Program-made: the position numbers and the translations under genes
Shown here: positions 1-8,400 of the stretch, one piece after another
How positions within the stretch are numbered: position 1 is the stretch's first letter
Layout: each line of letters starts with the position of its first letter
Source: Pseudarthrobacter equi
Lineage (GTDB): Bacteria > Actinomycetota > Actinomycetes > Actinomycetales > Micrococcaceae
Assembly (NCBI RefSeq): GCF_900105535.1
Contig: NZ_LT629779.1
Span: 3,162,001 to 3,226,000, forward strand
Reading direction: 5' to 3'
DNA: 64,000 nt
The notes under the pieces: model-generated
Databases searched by the model: none
What the model was told of the DNA's origin: nothing
What the model saw: only the letters and a program-made list of their open reading frames with translations

Positions 1-132
1 GATGAAAATAGTGGGGAAAATCAGGAGGAAACGGATCAGGATGTACTGGCCAAGTCCTCCGCCGGACGACTTCTTCTTAGCCGGCAACAGGCCGTCGGAA
101 TCTTCCGGCGGCGCTTCAATCAATGTGGTCAT
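1..132 (-). CDS. Peptide/nickel ABC transporter permease, N-terminal part only
   Basis: The reading frame starts with ATG at 132 and runs off the left edge of the window. About 44 residues are visible: a hydrophilic, acidic and lysine-containing N-terminus (MTTLIEAPPEDSDG), then a hydrophobic stretch (YILIRFLLIFPTIFI) typical of the first membrane helix of DppB-type permeases. It lies directly downstream, on the same strand, of a family-5 substrate-binding protein, which is the usual order in dipeptide or oligopeptide importer operons. The substrate cannot be told from this fragment. Confidence 0.75.
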   Translation of the reverse strand, partial: MTTLIEAPPEDSDGLLPAKKKSSGGGLGQYILIRFLLIFPTIFI

Positions 133-197
133 CGGATTACCTAAAAGCTAAAGCCCGCGCCATTGCTCCCCCACAGGACTGGCTGGAAGCGGCCAAC

Positions 198-225
198 GGG
201 GCGGGATGCTGGTGCATCCCGCCCC
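198..225 (-). other. Perfect 12-bp hairpin between binding protein and permease genes
   Basis: GGGGCGGGATGC and GCATCCCGCCCC flank a TGGT loop. The hairpin lies 29 bases past the stop of the substrate-binding protein gene and 66 bases before the permease start. No T-run follows on the minus strand. It is better read as an mRNA-stabilising or partial-termination hairpin that lets the binding protein be made in excess of the permease than as a full terminator. Confidence 0.5.
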
Positions 226-254
226 TTTGCCCGCCGTGGGCAGAATTGGCCGGA

Positions 255-1886
255 CTACTTGGAGATAACACCCAGGCGGGTCTTGAACGAAGCGTCCAGG
301 GTGGTCTCCACGCCCTTGACGTCGGCACCGGACACGAGGACCTGGGCACCCTGGAGCAAAGGCAGGGTGGAGAGGTCCTTGGCAACGGCGTCCTGGGTTT
401 CGCCCAGGATCTTGACGCGCTCGTCCTTGTCCACTGTGGTCAGCTGCTTCTGGATCAGGGCTGCAACGGCGGGGTTGTCGTAGTGGTTCTTCAGGAAGTT
501 ACCCGGAACGAAGAACGGCGTGAGGTAGTTGTCCGGATCGGAGTAATCGGGGAACCAGCCCAGCTGGTAGACCGGGTAGGCGTCGGCGGTGCGGTCCTTG
601 GAGTACGTGACCCACTCGGTGGACTGCAGGTTCACGGTAAACAGGCCGGACTTTTCAAGCTGTTCCTTAATCATGGCGTATTCGTCGCCCGAGGAGCTGC
701 CGTAGTGGTCCGGGTTGTACTGGAGCTTGATGGTGACCGGGCCGCTGATTCCGGCGTCGGCGAAGACCTTCTTGGCCTTGTCCAGGCTCGGCTTGCCGCC
801 ATCTCCGTAGAGGTCCTTCAGGGGCTGCTTTGCGCCGAGGAATCCTTCCGGGACCACGGAGTAGGCAGGCAGGTACGTGCCCTTGTAGACCTGGGTGGCG
901 ATGGCGTCGCGGTCCACGATGTTGGCCATGGCCTGTCGGACGGCCAAGGCCTTTGCGGGGTCGGCCTCGGGGGTCTTGGCGCCGTACGGCATGGTGTCGA
1001 AGTTGAAGACGATGTACCGCAGCTCGCCGCCGGGGCCCTTGTGGACCTTGACCTTGGAATCCTTCTCCAGGTCGGCGACGTCCGTGGCGGTCAGCGACCG
1101 GCCGGCAACATCGATGTTGCCCTGCTGGATATCGAGCTTGAGGTTGTTGGCGTCGGCGTAGTACTTGATGTTGGCGCCGCCGTTGGCTGGCTTGCCGAGC
1201 AGTCCCTGGTAGTCAGGGTTCACGCTGAGGCTGATGAGCTCGTTCTTCTTGTAGCTGTCGATGCTGTAGGGACCGGCGAAAGGCTTGGCTTTGACGATGT
1301 CGTCGTCGCCCATGACCTTGTCCGCCGGGAAGACTTCCTCGTCGATGATGGGTCCCGAGTTTGACGCCAGGACGCCCGGGAAGACCTGGTCGTTTGCGGC
1401 CTTGAGCTTGAAAACGACGGTGGTGTCGTCAGTCGCTTCAACGGACTCCAGGTTGCTCAGCAGCGACGCAGGGCCATTGGGGTCCGCGATCTTGACCACG
1501 CGGTCAATGGAGAACTTCACATCGGATGAAGTGAGCGCATGCCCGTTGGCGAATTTCAGTCCGGATTTCAGCTTGACCGTGTACTCGGTGGGGGCGGTGA
1601 AGGACGCTGATTCGGCGATGTCCGGCGAGGCGTCGGCACTTCCGGGCTTGGCGTTCAGCAGGAAGGGGTAGATCTGGTTCATCACCAGGAAGGAACCGGC
1701 GTCGTAGGAACCCGCGGGGTCGAGCGTGACCACTTTGTCAGTCGTTCCGAGGGTAATCGTGCTGCCTCCGCTGCCGTTCGTGGAGGTACCGCCACCGCCC
1801 GACGGGCCCGTGCAGGCCGTCAGTGCGAGTGCGGAGATGCCTGCCAGCGCGATGGCGCTGTGCAGTGCTTTGTTGCTCTTGGTCAT
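255..1886 (-). CDS. Peptide ABC transporter substrate-binding lipoprotein (SBP_bac_5 family)
   Basis: This 543-residue protein begins with a lipoprotein signal peptide: a basic start, a hydrophobic core and a lipobox LTAC with Cys25. A short Gly/Ser-rich linker follows. The mature part has the family-5 solute-binding layout, including TLDPAGSYDAGSF near the N-terminus and the YTVKLKSGLKFANGHALTSS block typical of OppA/DppA relatives. Length fits the family. It would capture peptides or similar solutes outside the membrane and pass them to the permease encoded just downstream. The ligand is not predictable from sequence. The start at 1886 places the signal peptide correctly. Confidence 0.9.
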   Translation of the reverse strand: MTKSNKALHSAIALAGISALALTACTGPSGGGGTSTNGSGGSTITLGTTDKVVTLDPAGSYDAGSFLVMNQIYPFLLNAKPGSADASPDIAESASFTAPTEYTVKLKSGLKFANGHALTSSDVKFSIDRVVKIADPNGPASLLSNLESVEATDDTTVVFKLKAANDQVFPGVLASNSGPIIDEEVFPADKVMGDDDIVKAKPFAGPYSIDSYKKNELISLSVNPDYQGLLGKPANGGANIKYYADANNLKLDIQQGNIDVAGRSLTATDVADLEKDSKVKVHKGPGGELRYIVFNFDTMPYGAKTPEADPAKALAVRQAMANIVDRDAIATQVYKGTYLPAYSVVPEGFLGAKQPLKDLYGDGGKPSLDKAKKVFADAGISGPVTIKLQYNPDHYGSSSGDEYAMIKEQLEKSGLFTVNLQSTEWVTYSKDRTADAYPVYQLGWFPDYSDPDNYLTPFFVPGNFLKNHYDNPAVAALIQKQLTTVDKDERVKILGETQDAVAKDLSTLPLLQGAQVLVSGADVKGVETTLDASFKTRLGVISK

Positions 1887-2086
1887 CTCTGAACTTTCTG
1901 TCCGATGAGTACCTGCGCGCCGGCCACAAAAAGGCGCATGAGCCCGGGCAGCGGCGCGCAGTGCTGATGGGTAGATTCAATCAGAGAGTCAGCACCCAGG
2001 AGCGCCAATCCTGTGAGTTGAGACACAAAATTTACCTTGGGCAACAGATGTTTTCCTCCGGCCTGCCGGTCAGGGGGCGGCACGGC

Positions 2087-2119
2087 AAAAAACGCCGCCC
2101 CTACTGCGCGGGGCGGCGT
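2087..2119 (-). terminator. Rho-independent terminator after mnmA
   Basis: Ten-base perfect arms ACGCCGCCCC and GGGGCGGCGT are separated by an 8-base loop. On the minus strand the stem is followed by six Ts (AAAAAA at 2087-2092 on the plus strand). It lies about 40 bases downstream of the mnmA stop, so it should end the minus-strand transcript. Confidence 0.85.
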
Positions 2120-2155
2120 CGTGAGGCGGGCGACTGCCCGGCCTGGGGAAATGTC

Positions 2156-3292
2156 CTAGAGCACTGCCCGCTGGAGCGAGCGGGCGGCGTCGATGGTGGC
2201 CTGGCCGAGCACCCGGCTGCCCTGGTACAGGACAACCGTCTGTCCGGGTGCCACGCCGCGCAGAGGGTCGGTCAGCGTGACCACAAGCCGAGCAGGGGCG
2301 TCCGCGGCCTCGGGATCCGCTTCCATCCGGGCACGCGCCGGAACGGGGTCCCCGTGGGCCCTGACCTGGGCATAGCAATCGAATTCCGCGCCGGTTTCCA
2401 CTTCCCCGATGGGCAGCCCGGCCCAGGACACTTTGATGCCCTGGATCTCATCGATGGCCAGCAGCGCCTCAGGGCCGACCACCACCTTGTTTTCCTTGGG
2501 CCGGATCTCCAGCACGAAACGGGGCTTGCCGTCAGCGGCCGGGCGTCCCAGCTTCAGGCCGCGGCGCTGGCCTACCGTGAAGGCGTTGGCGCCGGGATGC
2601 TCGCCAACCTTCGCGCCGGTTTCGTCCACGATGTCCCCGGTGGCCATGTCGATCTTTTCGGCGAGCCACCCGGCGGTGTCGCCGTCGGGGATGAAGCAGA
2701 TGTCGTGACTGTCGGGCTTGTTGGCCACCGACAACCCCCGGCGCTCAGCTTCCGCGCGGACCTCGGCCTTGGACGGCGTGTCTGCAAGGGGAAACATCGA
2801 GTGCTTGAGCTGCTCGTGGGTCAGGACGCCCAGCACATAGCTCTGGTCCTTGGCCCAGTCCGCGGCGCGGTGGAGCTCGCGGTTCCCGTGGGAGTCTTCG
2901 ATGACCTTGGCGTAGTGGCCGGTGCAGACGGCGTCAAAGCCCAGGGCGATGGCCTTTTCGAGAAGCGCCGCGAACTTGATCCGTTCGTTGCAGCGCATGC
3001 AGGGGTTGGGGGTGCGGCCCGCGGCGTATTCGTCGATGAAGTCCTGGACCACATCTTCTTTGAAGCGCTCCGAGAAGTCCCACACGTAATAAGGAATGCC
3101 GAGTACGTCGCAAGCACGCCAGGCGTCCCGCGAGTCTTCAATGGTGCAGCAACCCCGGCTGCCTGTCCGCAGCGTACCGGGCATCCGGGACAGCGCCAGA
3201 TGGACGCCGACGACGTCGTGGCCCGCCTCGACGGCGCGGGCGGCTGCAACGGCGGAATCAACGCCGCCGCTCATGGCTGCTAAAACTCGCAT
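2156..3292 (-). CDS. mnmA: tRNA-specific 2-thiouridylase MnmA
   Basis: The 378-residue product adds sulfur to the C2 of wobble uridine 34 in Lys, Glu and Gln tRNAs, using ATP and a sulfur relay. The PP-loop SGGVDS is at residues 8-13. The two catalytic cysteines are Cys98 (NPCMRC) and Cys199 (SHDICF), matching family spacing. I chose ATG at 3292 because it gives the standard start [13 protein letters not shown]; the open frame extends further upstream without homology. The gene lies downstream of a cysteine desulfurase on the same strand, a plausible sulfur donor. A 142-base gap separates them and holds a possible own promoter (TAGAAT at 3375-3380, minus strand). Confidence 0.95.
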   Translation of the reverse strand: MRVLAAMSGGVDSAVAAARAVEAGHDVVGVHLALSRMPGTLRTGSRGCCTIEDSRDAWRACDVLGIPYYVWDFSERFKEDVVQDFIDEYAAGRTPNPCMRCNERIKFAALLEKAIALGFDAVCTGHYAKVIEDSHGNRELHRAADWAKDQSYVLGVLTHEQLKHSMFPLADTPSKAEVRAEAERRGLSVANKPDSHDICFIPDGDTAGWLAEKIDMATGDIVDETGAKVGEHPGANAFTVGQRRGLKLGRPAADGKPRFVLEIRPKENKVVVGPEALLAIDEIQGIKVSWAGLPIGEVETGAEFDCYAQVRAHGDPVPARARMEADPEAADAPARLVVTLTDPLRGVAPGQTVVLYQGSRVLGQATIDAARSLQRAVL

Positions 3293-3434
3293 GCTGGCTT
3301 TCTGGTGGAGGTATTCGGCTTGTGGCCAAGGGGCGGACCGCCGGCACGTGCCGGAAAACGATCCTCGCCTATCTATTCTACGGCCGGCCGCAAATCGACA
3401 CCCTTGCCCACCCGCGGCCGGTAACGGCACCCGG

Positions 3435-4658
3435 TCAGCGGACGTTTAGGCGGGCAACCGTCGCGGCCGTTTGGATGGAGGATTCATGGCCAGCCATCCC
3501 CGCCTGCCGCGCGCGGGCGCAGGCATCAGGAAGCGCTGCCAGCAGGGCCTCCACGTCCGCCTCCGTGGACGCGTGGCCGAGGGTGAAGCGCTGCGCACCA
3601 CGCGCGGTTTCCTCATCCAGCCCCATGGCCAGGAGGACGTGCGAGGGGCGCGGCACCCCGGCGGTGCAGGCCGAACCGGTGGAGGACTCCACGCCGGCGA
3701 GGTCCAGGAGGAACAACAGCGAATCGCCTTCACAACCCGGGAAGGTGAAATGGGCATTGCCGGGCAGCCGGCCATCGCCCGGCGCACCGCGAAGGATCGC
3801 TTCCGGCACCCGCTCCCGGACGCCGTCGATCAGCCGGTCCCGAAGGGCGGCGATCCGGCTGGACTCCGAGGCCAGGGCAGAGGTTGCCCCCTGGGCCGCA
3901 GCGGCAAAAGCGGCGATGGACGCCGTATCCAGGGTTCCCGAGCGGACATCGCGCTCCTGGCCCCCTCCGTGCTGGACCGGGGTCAGCTTGACTGCCCGGC
4001 CCAGAAGCAGCGCCCCCACGCCCACCGGACCGCCGATTTTGTGGCCGGACACGGACATGGCGTCCAGCCCCGAGCCCTTGAAGTCCACCTCTACCGAGCC
4101 GAAGGCCTGGACGGCATCCGAATGGACAGGAACGCCAGCCGCGTGGGCCATCCCGACAATCCGCGAAATGGGCTGGATGGTCCCCACTTCGTTATTGGCC
4201 CACATCACGGTCACCAGGGCGATGGATCCGGGGTCGCGCGCAAGTTCAGTTTCCAGGACGCCGAGGTTCACTACGCCGTCGCTGTCTACCGGCAGCCACG
4301 TCACGTCGGCGTGTTCGTGCCGCTCCAGCCATTCCACAGTGTCCAGTACTGCGTGGTGTTCGACGGCGGAACAGAGGATTCTCCGCCGCGCAGGATCCTC
4401 TGCCACCCGGGACCAGAACAGGCCTTTGACGGCGAGATTGTCGGCCTCAGTGCCGCCGGAGGTGAAAATGACTTCGGAGGGGTGGGCGCCGGCGGCAGCG
4501 GCCACCACTTCCCGGGCGTCCTCGACCGTGCGGCGCGCCCGGCGCCCTGAGCCGTGCAGTGACGACGGGTTTCCGGTACGGGCCAACTCGCGCGTTAAAG
4601 CGGCCAGCGCTTCGGCGGAAAGTGGGGTGGTGGCGGCGTGGTCGAGGTAGGCAGACAC
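3435..4658 (-). CDS. Cysteine desulfurase (class V aminotransferase, NifS/IscS-like)
   Basis: The protein has 407 residues. It opens with the family signature [10 protein letters not shown]. The PLP-binding lysine is Lys207 in [10 protein letters not shown], and the persulfide-forming cysteine is Cys331 in [10 protein letters not shown]. It would release sulfur from cysteine for Fe-S clusters or tRNA thiolation, and its position just upstream of mnmA favours supply for 2-thiouridine. The start is GTG at 4658, nine bases after the stop of the regulator gene upstream; no strong Shine-Dalgarno is seen, so translation may depend on coupling. A specific symbol (iscS, nifS) cannot be assigned from sequence alone. 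Confidence 0.93.
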   Translation of the reverse strand: MSAYLDHAATTPLSAEALAALTRELARTGNPSSLHGSGRRARRTVEDAREVVAAAAGAHPSEVIFTSGGTEADNLAVKGLFWSRVAEDPARRRILCSAVEHHAVLDTVEWLERHEHADVTWLPVDSDGVVNLGVLETELARDPGSIALVTVMWANNEVGTIQPISRIVGMAHAAGVPVHSDAVQAFGSVEVDFKGSGLDAMSVSGHKIGGPVGVGALLLGRAVKLTPVQHGGGQERDVRSGTLDTASIAAFAAAAQGATSALASESSRIAALRDRLIDGVRERVPEAILRGAPGDGRLPGNAHFTFPGCEGDSLLFLLDLAGVESSTGSACTAGVPRPSHVLLAMGLDEETARGAQRFTLGHASTEADVEALLAALPDACARARQAGMAGHESSIQTAATVARLNVR

Positions 4659-4667
4659 GCAGCAATT

Positions 4668-5387
4668 CTATCCCCGGGGCGTGACCGCCCCTGGCTGCTG
4701 TGTACCCGCGGGTGTATCCACAGCTGTATCCGCGTTGATCCTGGCGCAACATCCTCCCGGGACAGCGGCGGCCGCCACATCGTCCCCACTGCCCCCGCAG
4801 GCCTGCGCGGCGCCGCGCAGGAAGGCTCCGTTCATGACGCAGACTACGTCGCGGTACTCCCGTGACAGCCGGTGGAACGGGCAGTTTGGCAACGTGTAGC
4901 CGCCGCTCCCGTCCGGAACCGGCCGGTATCCCGTGGACGTCAGAAAGTCCTCCAGCGACGCGGCGCCGCCGGCCTGGTCGCGGCCCGCCGTAAAGGCAGC
5001 TTCCCGAAGCGCCTCGCCTACCGTCTCCCCCGTGGTTTGCGCCCGCTCAATGGCCGCAGCAAGGACTTCTCCGGCAAGGTCATAGTTCCGGTCGGGAACC
5101 GAGGCCGTAACTTCCCGGGCAGCGGGCCGGTACATCTTGGCCGGCCGGCCCGATCCGGGCCCGGTGCGCCCCGGCGGCTTGTGGAATTCCACGGACAGAA
5201 GGCCGTCCTGGACCAGGCGGTCCAGGTGGAACGAGGCGGTGCTCCTCGGCACGCCGGCCGCGCCGGCCACCTCATCGCGTCCCAGCGCGTGCGGGGCGGC
5301 AGCGACGAGTTCAAAAATCCGGAGCCGCTTGTCGTCGGCCAGCGAGGCGAGGGCCGCCACGCGGCGCACCCAGGGAAGCCTGCCCAT
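4668..5387 (-). CDS. Winged-helix regulator with C-terminal cysteine cluster (SufR/COG2345-like)
   Basis: This 239-residue protein has an N-terminal winged-helix domain (about residues 10-90) with DEVAGAAGVPRSTASFHLDR as the recognition region, followed by the GRPAKMYR motif common in SufR-like and related regulators. The C-terminal part carries Cys169, Cys183, Cys197 and Cys213/214. This resembles, but does not exactly match, the four-cysteine spacing of Fe-S-binding SufR proteins. Cluster or metal sensing is therefore inference. It precedes the cysteine desulfurase by nine bases and is divergent from a DoxX-like gene, with AT-rich inverted repeats between them. Confidence 0.8.
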   Translation of the reverse strand: MGRLPWVRRVAALASLADDKRLRIFELVAAAPHALGRDEVAGAAGVPRSTASFHLDRLVQDGLLSVEFHKPPGRTGPGSGRPAKMYRPAAREVTASVPDRNYDLAGEVLAAAIERAQTTGETVGEALREAAFTAGRDQAGGAASLEDFLTSTGYRPVPDGSGGYTLPNCPFHRLSREYRDVVCVMNGAFLRGAAQACGGSGDDVAAAAVPGGCCARINADTAVDTPAGTQQPGAVTPRG

Positions 5388-5438
5388 AATCCACCACTTC
5401 CATAGTCAATATCTCTTGATTATAGACCTGCGAAGTTT

Positions 5439-5463
5439 CTAAAATAGTAAAATCTACTTTTAG
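5439..5463. promoter_or_regulatory. Candidate operator: imperfect inverted repeat before DoxX-like gene
   Basis: CTAAAATAG and CTACTTTTAG form an inverted repeat with one base inserted. It lies in an unusually AT-rich 87-base divergent intergenic region and touches the Shine-Dalgarno AGAAGGAG of the DoxX-like gene. A second small repeat, TCAA-6-TTGA, lies at about 5407-5420. The position suits repression by the adjacent winged-helix regulator. Binding is inferred, not shown. Confidence 0.5.
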
Positions 5464-5474
5464 AAGGAGTTGCT

Positions 5475-5936
5475 ATGAAAACTGCATCAGCCACACGCAC
5501 TCATCACCTGACGGCCGTTGATCCGGCGCGGCAGGCCTTCCTGCTCCTGCGCACGGTGTTCACGGTTGCGCCGATCCTGTTCGGCCTGGACAAGTTCACG
5601 AACGTGCTCACGGACTGGACCATCTACCTCGCCCCGCAGGCCACCGCCGTGGTGCCGCTCCAACCCGAGACCTTCATGTACGTGGTTGGTGTCGTGGAGG
5701 TAGTGGCAGGCATCGCCGTCGCAGTACGCCCCCGCTTCGGATCCCTGCTGGTGGCCGCTTGGCTGGCCGGCATCATCATCAACCTCCTCGTCCTGGGAAG
5801 CTTCTTCGACGTTGCCCTTCGCGATTTCGGCCTGCTGGTGGGTGCATTGGCCCTCAACCGCCTGGCGCAATGGAACAGCAGCGCCCAGCGGAACGGAGCG
5901 TCCAGGCAGGAGCAGACAGCGCCGCGGACCACTTAG
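5475..5936 (+). CDS. DoxX-like integral membrane protein
   Basis: The 153-residue protein has about four hydrophobic segments: roughly 20-40, 65-85, 90-115 and 118-135. The residues FGLDKF after the first segment are typical of DoxX/DoxD-like small membrane proteins. A strong Shine-Dalgarno, AGAAGGAG, precedes ATG. Its function is unknown; relatives have been linked to redox or thiol handling. The divergent cysteine-rich regulator gene is the obvious candidate controller. The stop codon overlaps by four bases the stop of the convergent lipoprotein gene. Confidence 0.8.
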   Translation: MKTASATRTHHLTAVDPARQAFLLLRTVFTVAPILFGLDKFTNVLTDWTIYLAPQATAVVPLQPETFMYVVGVVEVVAGIAVAVRPRFGSLLVAAWLAGIIINLLVLGSFFDVALRDFGLLVGALALNRLAQWNSSAQRNGASRQEQTAPRTT

Positions 5937-6646
5937 TTGGACGGTGGCAGGATCGGCAGGAACTTAACGACGTCGCCACGTGCCGACCCCAAGGATGCGG
6001 TATCAGGGCAGGACACACTGACGTAGACCGAAGAACCTGCAGTCGCAAACAGCCGGGCCAGGATTGCCGTGGCCCGGCCGCCCTGCGGCACGGCGGGCTC
6101 CAACGCCAGTACCTCGACGGTACGGGCGGGCGCGTCAGGATCGCCGCCCCACCGCAACTTCTCCGTCTTGAGGTATTCCGGCAGGATCGTGGGATCCAGG
6201 TACTTGAAGAGCGCCACTGTGGATTCGCGGTCGTCACCCTTGGCCAACGCCGACTGGTTACCCCTGACCTTCGCCGCCACCAGGCAGCCGTCAGCCTTAA
6301 GATATTGGCTTTCACCGGCGACGTTGTCCTTGACCTGCTTCCACCCCGGGGCCTCCTTCAGGCCGTCAGCCAGCCCCACCGGAACACCGCGCGCCAGGAT
6401 GGCGCCGGCGCTGAAGGGAAGGTCCTGCGCAGCCACGGCTTCAGCATCATGGCCTGGAGTGATGGTAGGGGTGGCCAGCGCCGACGGACTCTGCACCGGT
6501 TCGGGAACGGACGGATCGCGGACATCCACGCTGCACCCCGCCAGCAAAGTACCCACCACTGCGGCTCCGGCCGCGAGCGCCTGCAGCGGCACCCGCCGAG
6601 GCCTTGCGCGCGCAGCCCTGCCCGCCGTCGGCATCTCCATCTCCAC
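5933..6646 (-). CDS. Putative secreted lipoprotein of unknown function
   Basis: The 237-residue product has an arginine-rich N-terminus, a hydrophobic core and lipobox LLAGC with Cys38, so it should be a membrane-anchored exported protein. The mature region is soluble, with two widely spaced cysteines near residues 145 and 225 that could form a disulfide. I recognise no domain. An alternative start MPTAGR lies four codons in. It converges on the DoxX-like gene with overlapping stop codons. Confidence 0.7.
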   Translation of the reverse strand: MEMEMPTAGRAARARPRRVPLQALAAGAAVVGTLLAGCSVDVRDPSVPEPVQSPSALATPTITPGHDAEAVAAQDLPFSAGAILARGVPVGLADGLKEAPGWKQVKDNVAGESQYLKADGCLVAAKVRGNQSALAKGDDRESTVALFKYLDPTILPEYLKTEKLRWGGDPDAPARTVEVLALEPAVPQGGRATAILARLFATAGSSVYVSVSCPDTASLGSARGDVVKFLPILPPSN

Positions 6647-6835
6647 CCCAGTCAGTTCCCGGACGGCCGCTTCGGCCGTGCCCCCACGAGTCTAAACTCC
6701 AGGGCACCGGGAACCGGAGCCGCCCGGACGGACGTTGAGAGAACAGAGACCGCGGCCGTCCCATAAGGAAGGTCGCTGGCTAGACTGGGCAGGCCGGATT
6801 CCCGCGGACCGGCTGACGGAGAAAAGGATGAGTGT

Positions 6836-7780
6836 TTGACTGAGGGCAACAGCTCCCACTACCAGGTCCTCAAGGTGGCCGTCACTGCCACCGACAAGGA
6901 AATCAAGCTGGCGTACCGCCGCGCTGCCCGCTCGGCCCATCCGGACCAGGGCGGCGATGCCGCGATTTTCCGGCAGGTGACTGCAGCGTATGAAACCCTC
7001 ATCGATCCGCAGCGCCGCAAGGCCTACGACCGTTCCTATGCGGCCGGATCCTTCCAGAACGGTGCAGCGGACAGTGGACCGCATTTCGACGCTCCGCCTG
7101 CCGGCAGCCGGGCTTCCGCTACCGTCCACCGCCAGCCCGGGACGCGCAACACCGCCGGAGACCCACCCGTTTATGTGCCGCCCTACGACGACGGCGGCAT
7201 GGTTCCGCTGATTCCCCTCGCCCAGGCCAGCCAGCAGGTCCACGGCGTGCCGCGTAAACGCGGAATCTTCGGCGCCGAGGCCAGGATCCAGCGCGAGATG
7301 CGCACGGTTCAGCTCCTCACCCGGCAGGTGCTGCCGGCCATCCCGGCCGCGAGGCTGATCAACGGCCTCCTGTCCCCCGCCGACAACAGCCACATCGATC
7401 ACGCGGTCCTCTCGGGTTACCGGCTGGCGCTGGTGGGTTCCATGCTGCTTCCCAAGGGCGCCTACGCGTGGGACGGCCGGACGCTGAACCACGGAGGGCG
7501 TGCCATCGCACCACCGCAGCTTGGGCAGGTGGTGCGCGCCATGCAGGATATCTTCCCGGAGCTGAACGTGACGGGATGGACTGTGGTCCACAGCCCCGGC
7601 GGAAATTTGCACGAACCGGTGATTGACCAGCACCGGCGATCAGCTGGCGAACTCGAAGCAGTCAGGATCGTGAACGCTGCGGGGCTGACCCGCGGGCTCA
7701 AGGAGTTCCTGTCCTCCGGCCCGGCCCCCAACACCGTGAATGTTCCGGTCCTTGCCCGCCTCCTGCACGGAATGCACTGA
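6836..7780 (+). CDS. J-domain protein with NERD-like C-terminal half
   Basis: The 314-residue protein starts at TTG 6836, preceded by GAAAAGGA; an in-frame ATG is not available close by. Residues 7-65 are a J domain with the HPD tripeptide (AHPDQGG) and the DPQRRKAYDRSY end, so it should stimulate an Hsp70 ATPase. There is no G/F-rich region, zinc finger or DnaJ C-terminal domain, so it is not the housekeeping DnaJ. After a linker, residues 145-300 show a pattern resembling the NERD fold: a conserved IDH (Asp188), then hydrophobic strands and WDGRTLNHGG. The NERD resemblance is my own pattern match. A TAGACT -10-like hexamer is at 6781-6786. Confidence 0.8.
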   Translation: MTEGNSSHYQVLKVAVTATDKEIKLAYRRAARSAHPDQGGDAAIFRQVTAAYETLIDPQRRKAYDRSYAAGSFQNGAADSGPHFDAPPAGSRASATVHRQPGTRNTAGDPPVYVPPYDDGGMVPLIPLAQASQQVHGVPRKRGIFGAEARIQREMRTVQLLTRQVLPAIPAARLINGLLSPADNSHIDHAVLSGYRLALVGSMLLPKGAYAWDGRTLNHGGRAIAPPQLGQVVRAMQDIFPELNVTGWTVVHSPGGNLHEPVIDQHRRSAGELEAVRIVNAAGLTRGLKEFLSSGPAPNTVNVPVLARLLHGMH

Positions 7781-7799
7781 CTGCGGTAGCTAGGATGGG

Positions 7800-8270
7800 A
7801 TGGTGTTCCGCATCCTCTTTCACGAACCCGAGATTCCCGGCAATACGGGCAACGCCATCCGGCTCGCAGCCATCACCGGTGCGGAACTGCACCTCGTGGA
7901 GCCGCTGGGCTTCGACTTTTCTGACGCGAAGCTCCGGCGGGCGGGCCTGGATTACCATGACCTCGCCGTCGTTACCGTGCATCCCACCCTTGAGGACGCG
8001 TGGCGCCACCTGAAACCGGAACGCGTCTACGCCTTCACCTCGGATGGCACAGCCAGCTACACGGACATCGCCTACCAACCCGGCGACGTCCTGATGTTTG
8101 GCCGCGAATCCGATGGCCTCCCCGCCGAGGTGAAGACCGACCCGCACGTAACGGCCACTGTCCGGCTGCCCATGCTGCCCGCCCTGCGTTCCCTCAACCT
8201 GGCCAACGCCGCCTCGATCGCCGTCTATGAGGCGTGGCGGCAGCAGGGGTTTGCCGGCGCCAAAGTCTGA
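7800..8270 (+). CDS. trmL: tRNA (cytidine/uridine-34 2'-O)-methyltransferase TrmL
   Basis: This 156-residue SPOUT (SpoU) methyltransferase has the three family motifs: FHEPEIPGNTGNAIRLA at the N-terminus, FGRESDGLP in the middle and LRSLNLANAASIAVYEAWRQ at the C-terminus that forms the trefoil-knot SAM site. It methylates the ribose of the wobble base in some Leu tRNAs. Length matches the family. ATG 7800 and GTG 7803 are both possible starts. It follows the J-domain gene by 19 bases. Confidence 0.95.
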   Translation: MVFRILFHEPEIPGNTGNAIRLAAITGAELHLVEPLGFDFSDAKLRRAGLDYHDLAVVTVHPTLEDAWRHLKPERVYAFTSDGTASYTDIAYQPGDVLMFGRESDGLPAEVKTDPHVTATVRLPMLPALRSLNLANAASIAVYEAWRQQGFAGAKV

Positions 8271-8400
8271 TCAGGCATCGTCACTCCGCGTCGCGCCGAC
8301 GCCGGGTGCCTGCAGGAAATCCGCAAGGCGGCCCATCCATTGGCCCGGCAGCCCCGAATCACAGCTGGGAATCGTCGCACGCGTGATGGAGGAGGAGCAG

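Noticed and set aside
123..1364. Long plus-strand frame of 413 codons
   Set aside because: It is the antisense shadow of the peptide-binding lipoprotein gene, which has a signal peptide and family motifs.
3341..3354. CCGGCACGTGCCGG palindrome between cysteine desulfurase and mnmA as an operator
   Set aside because: It is a 14-base GC-rich palindrome of a kind expected by chance in this base composition, with no promoter in the right relation to it.
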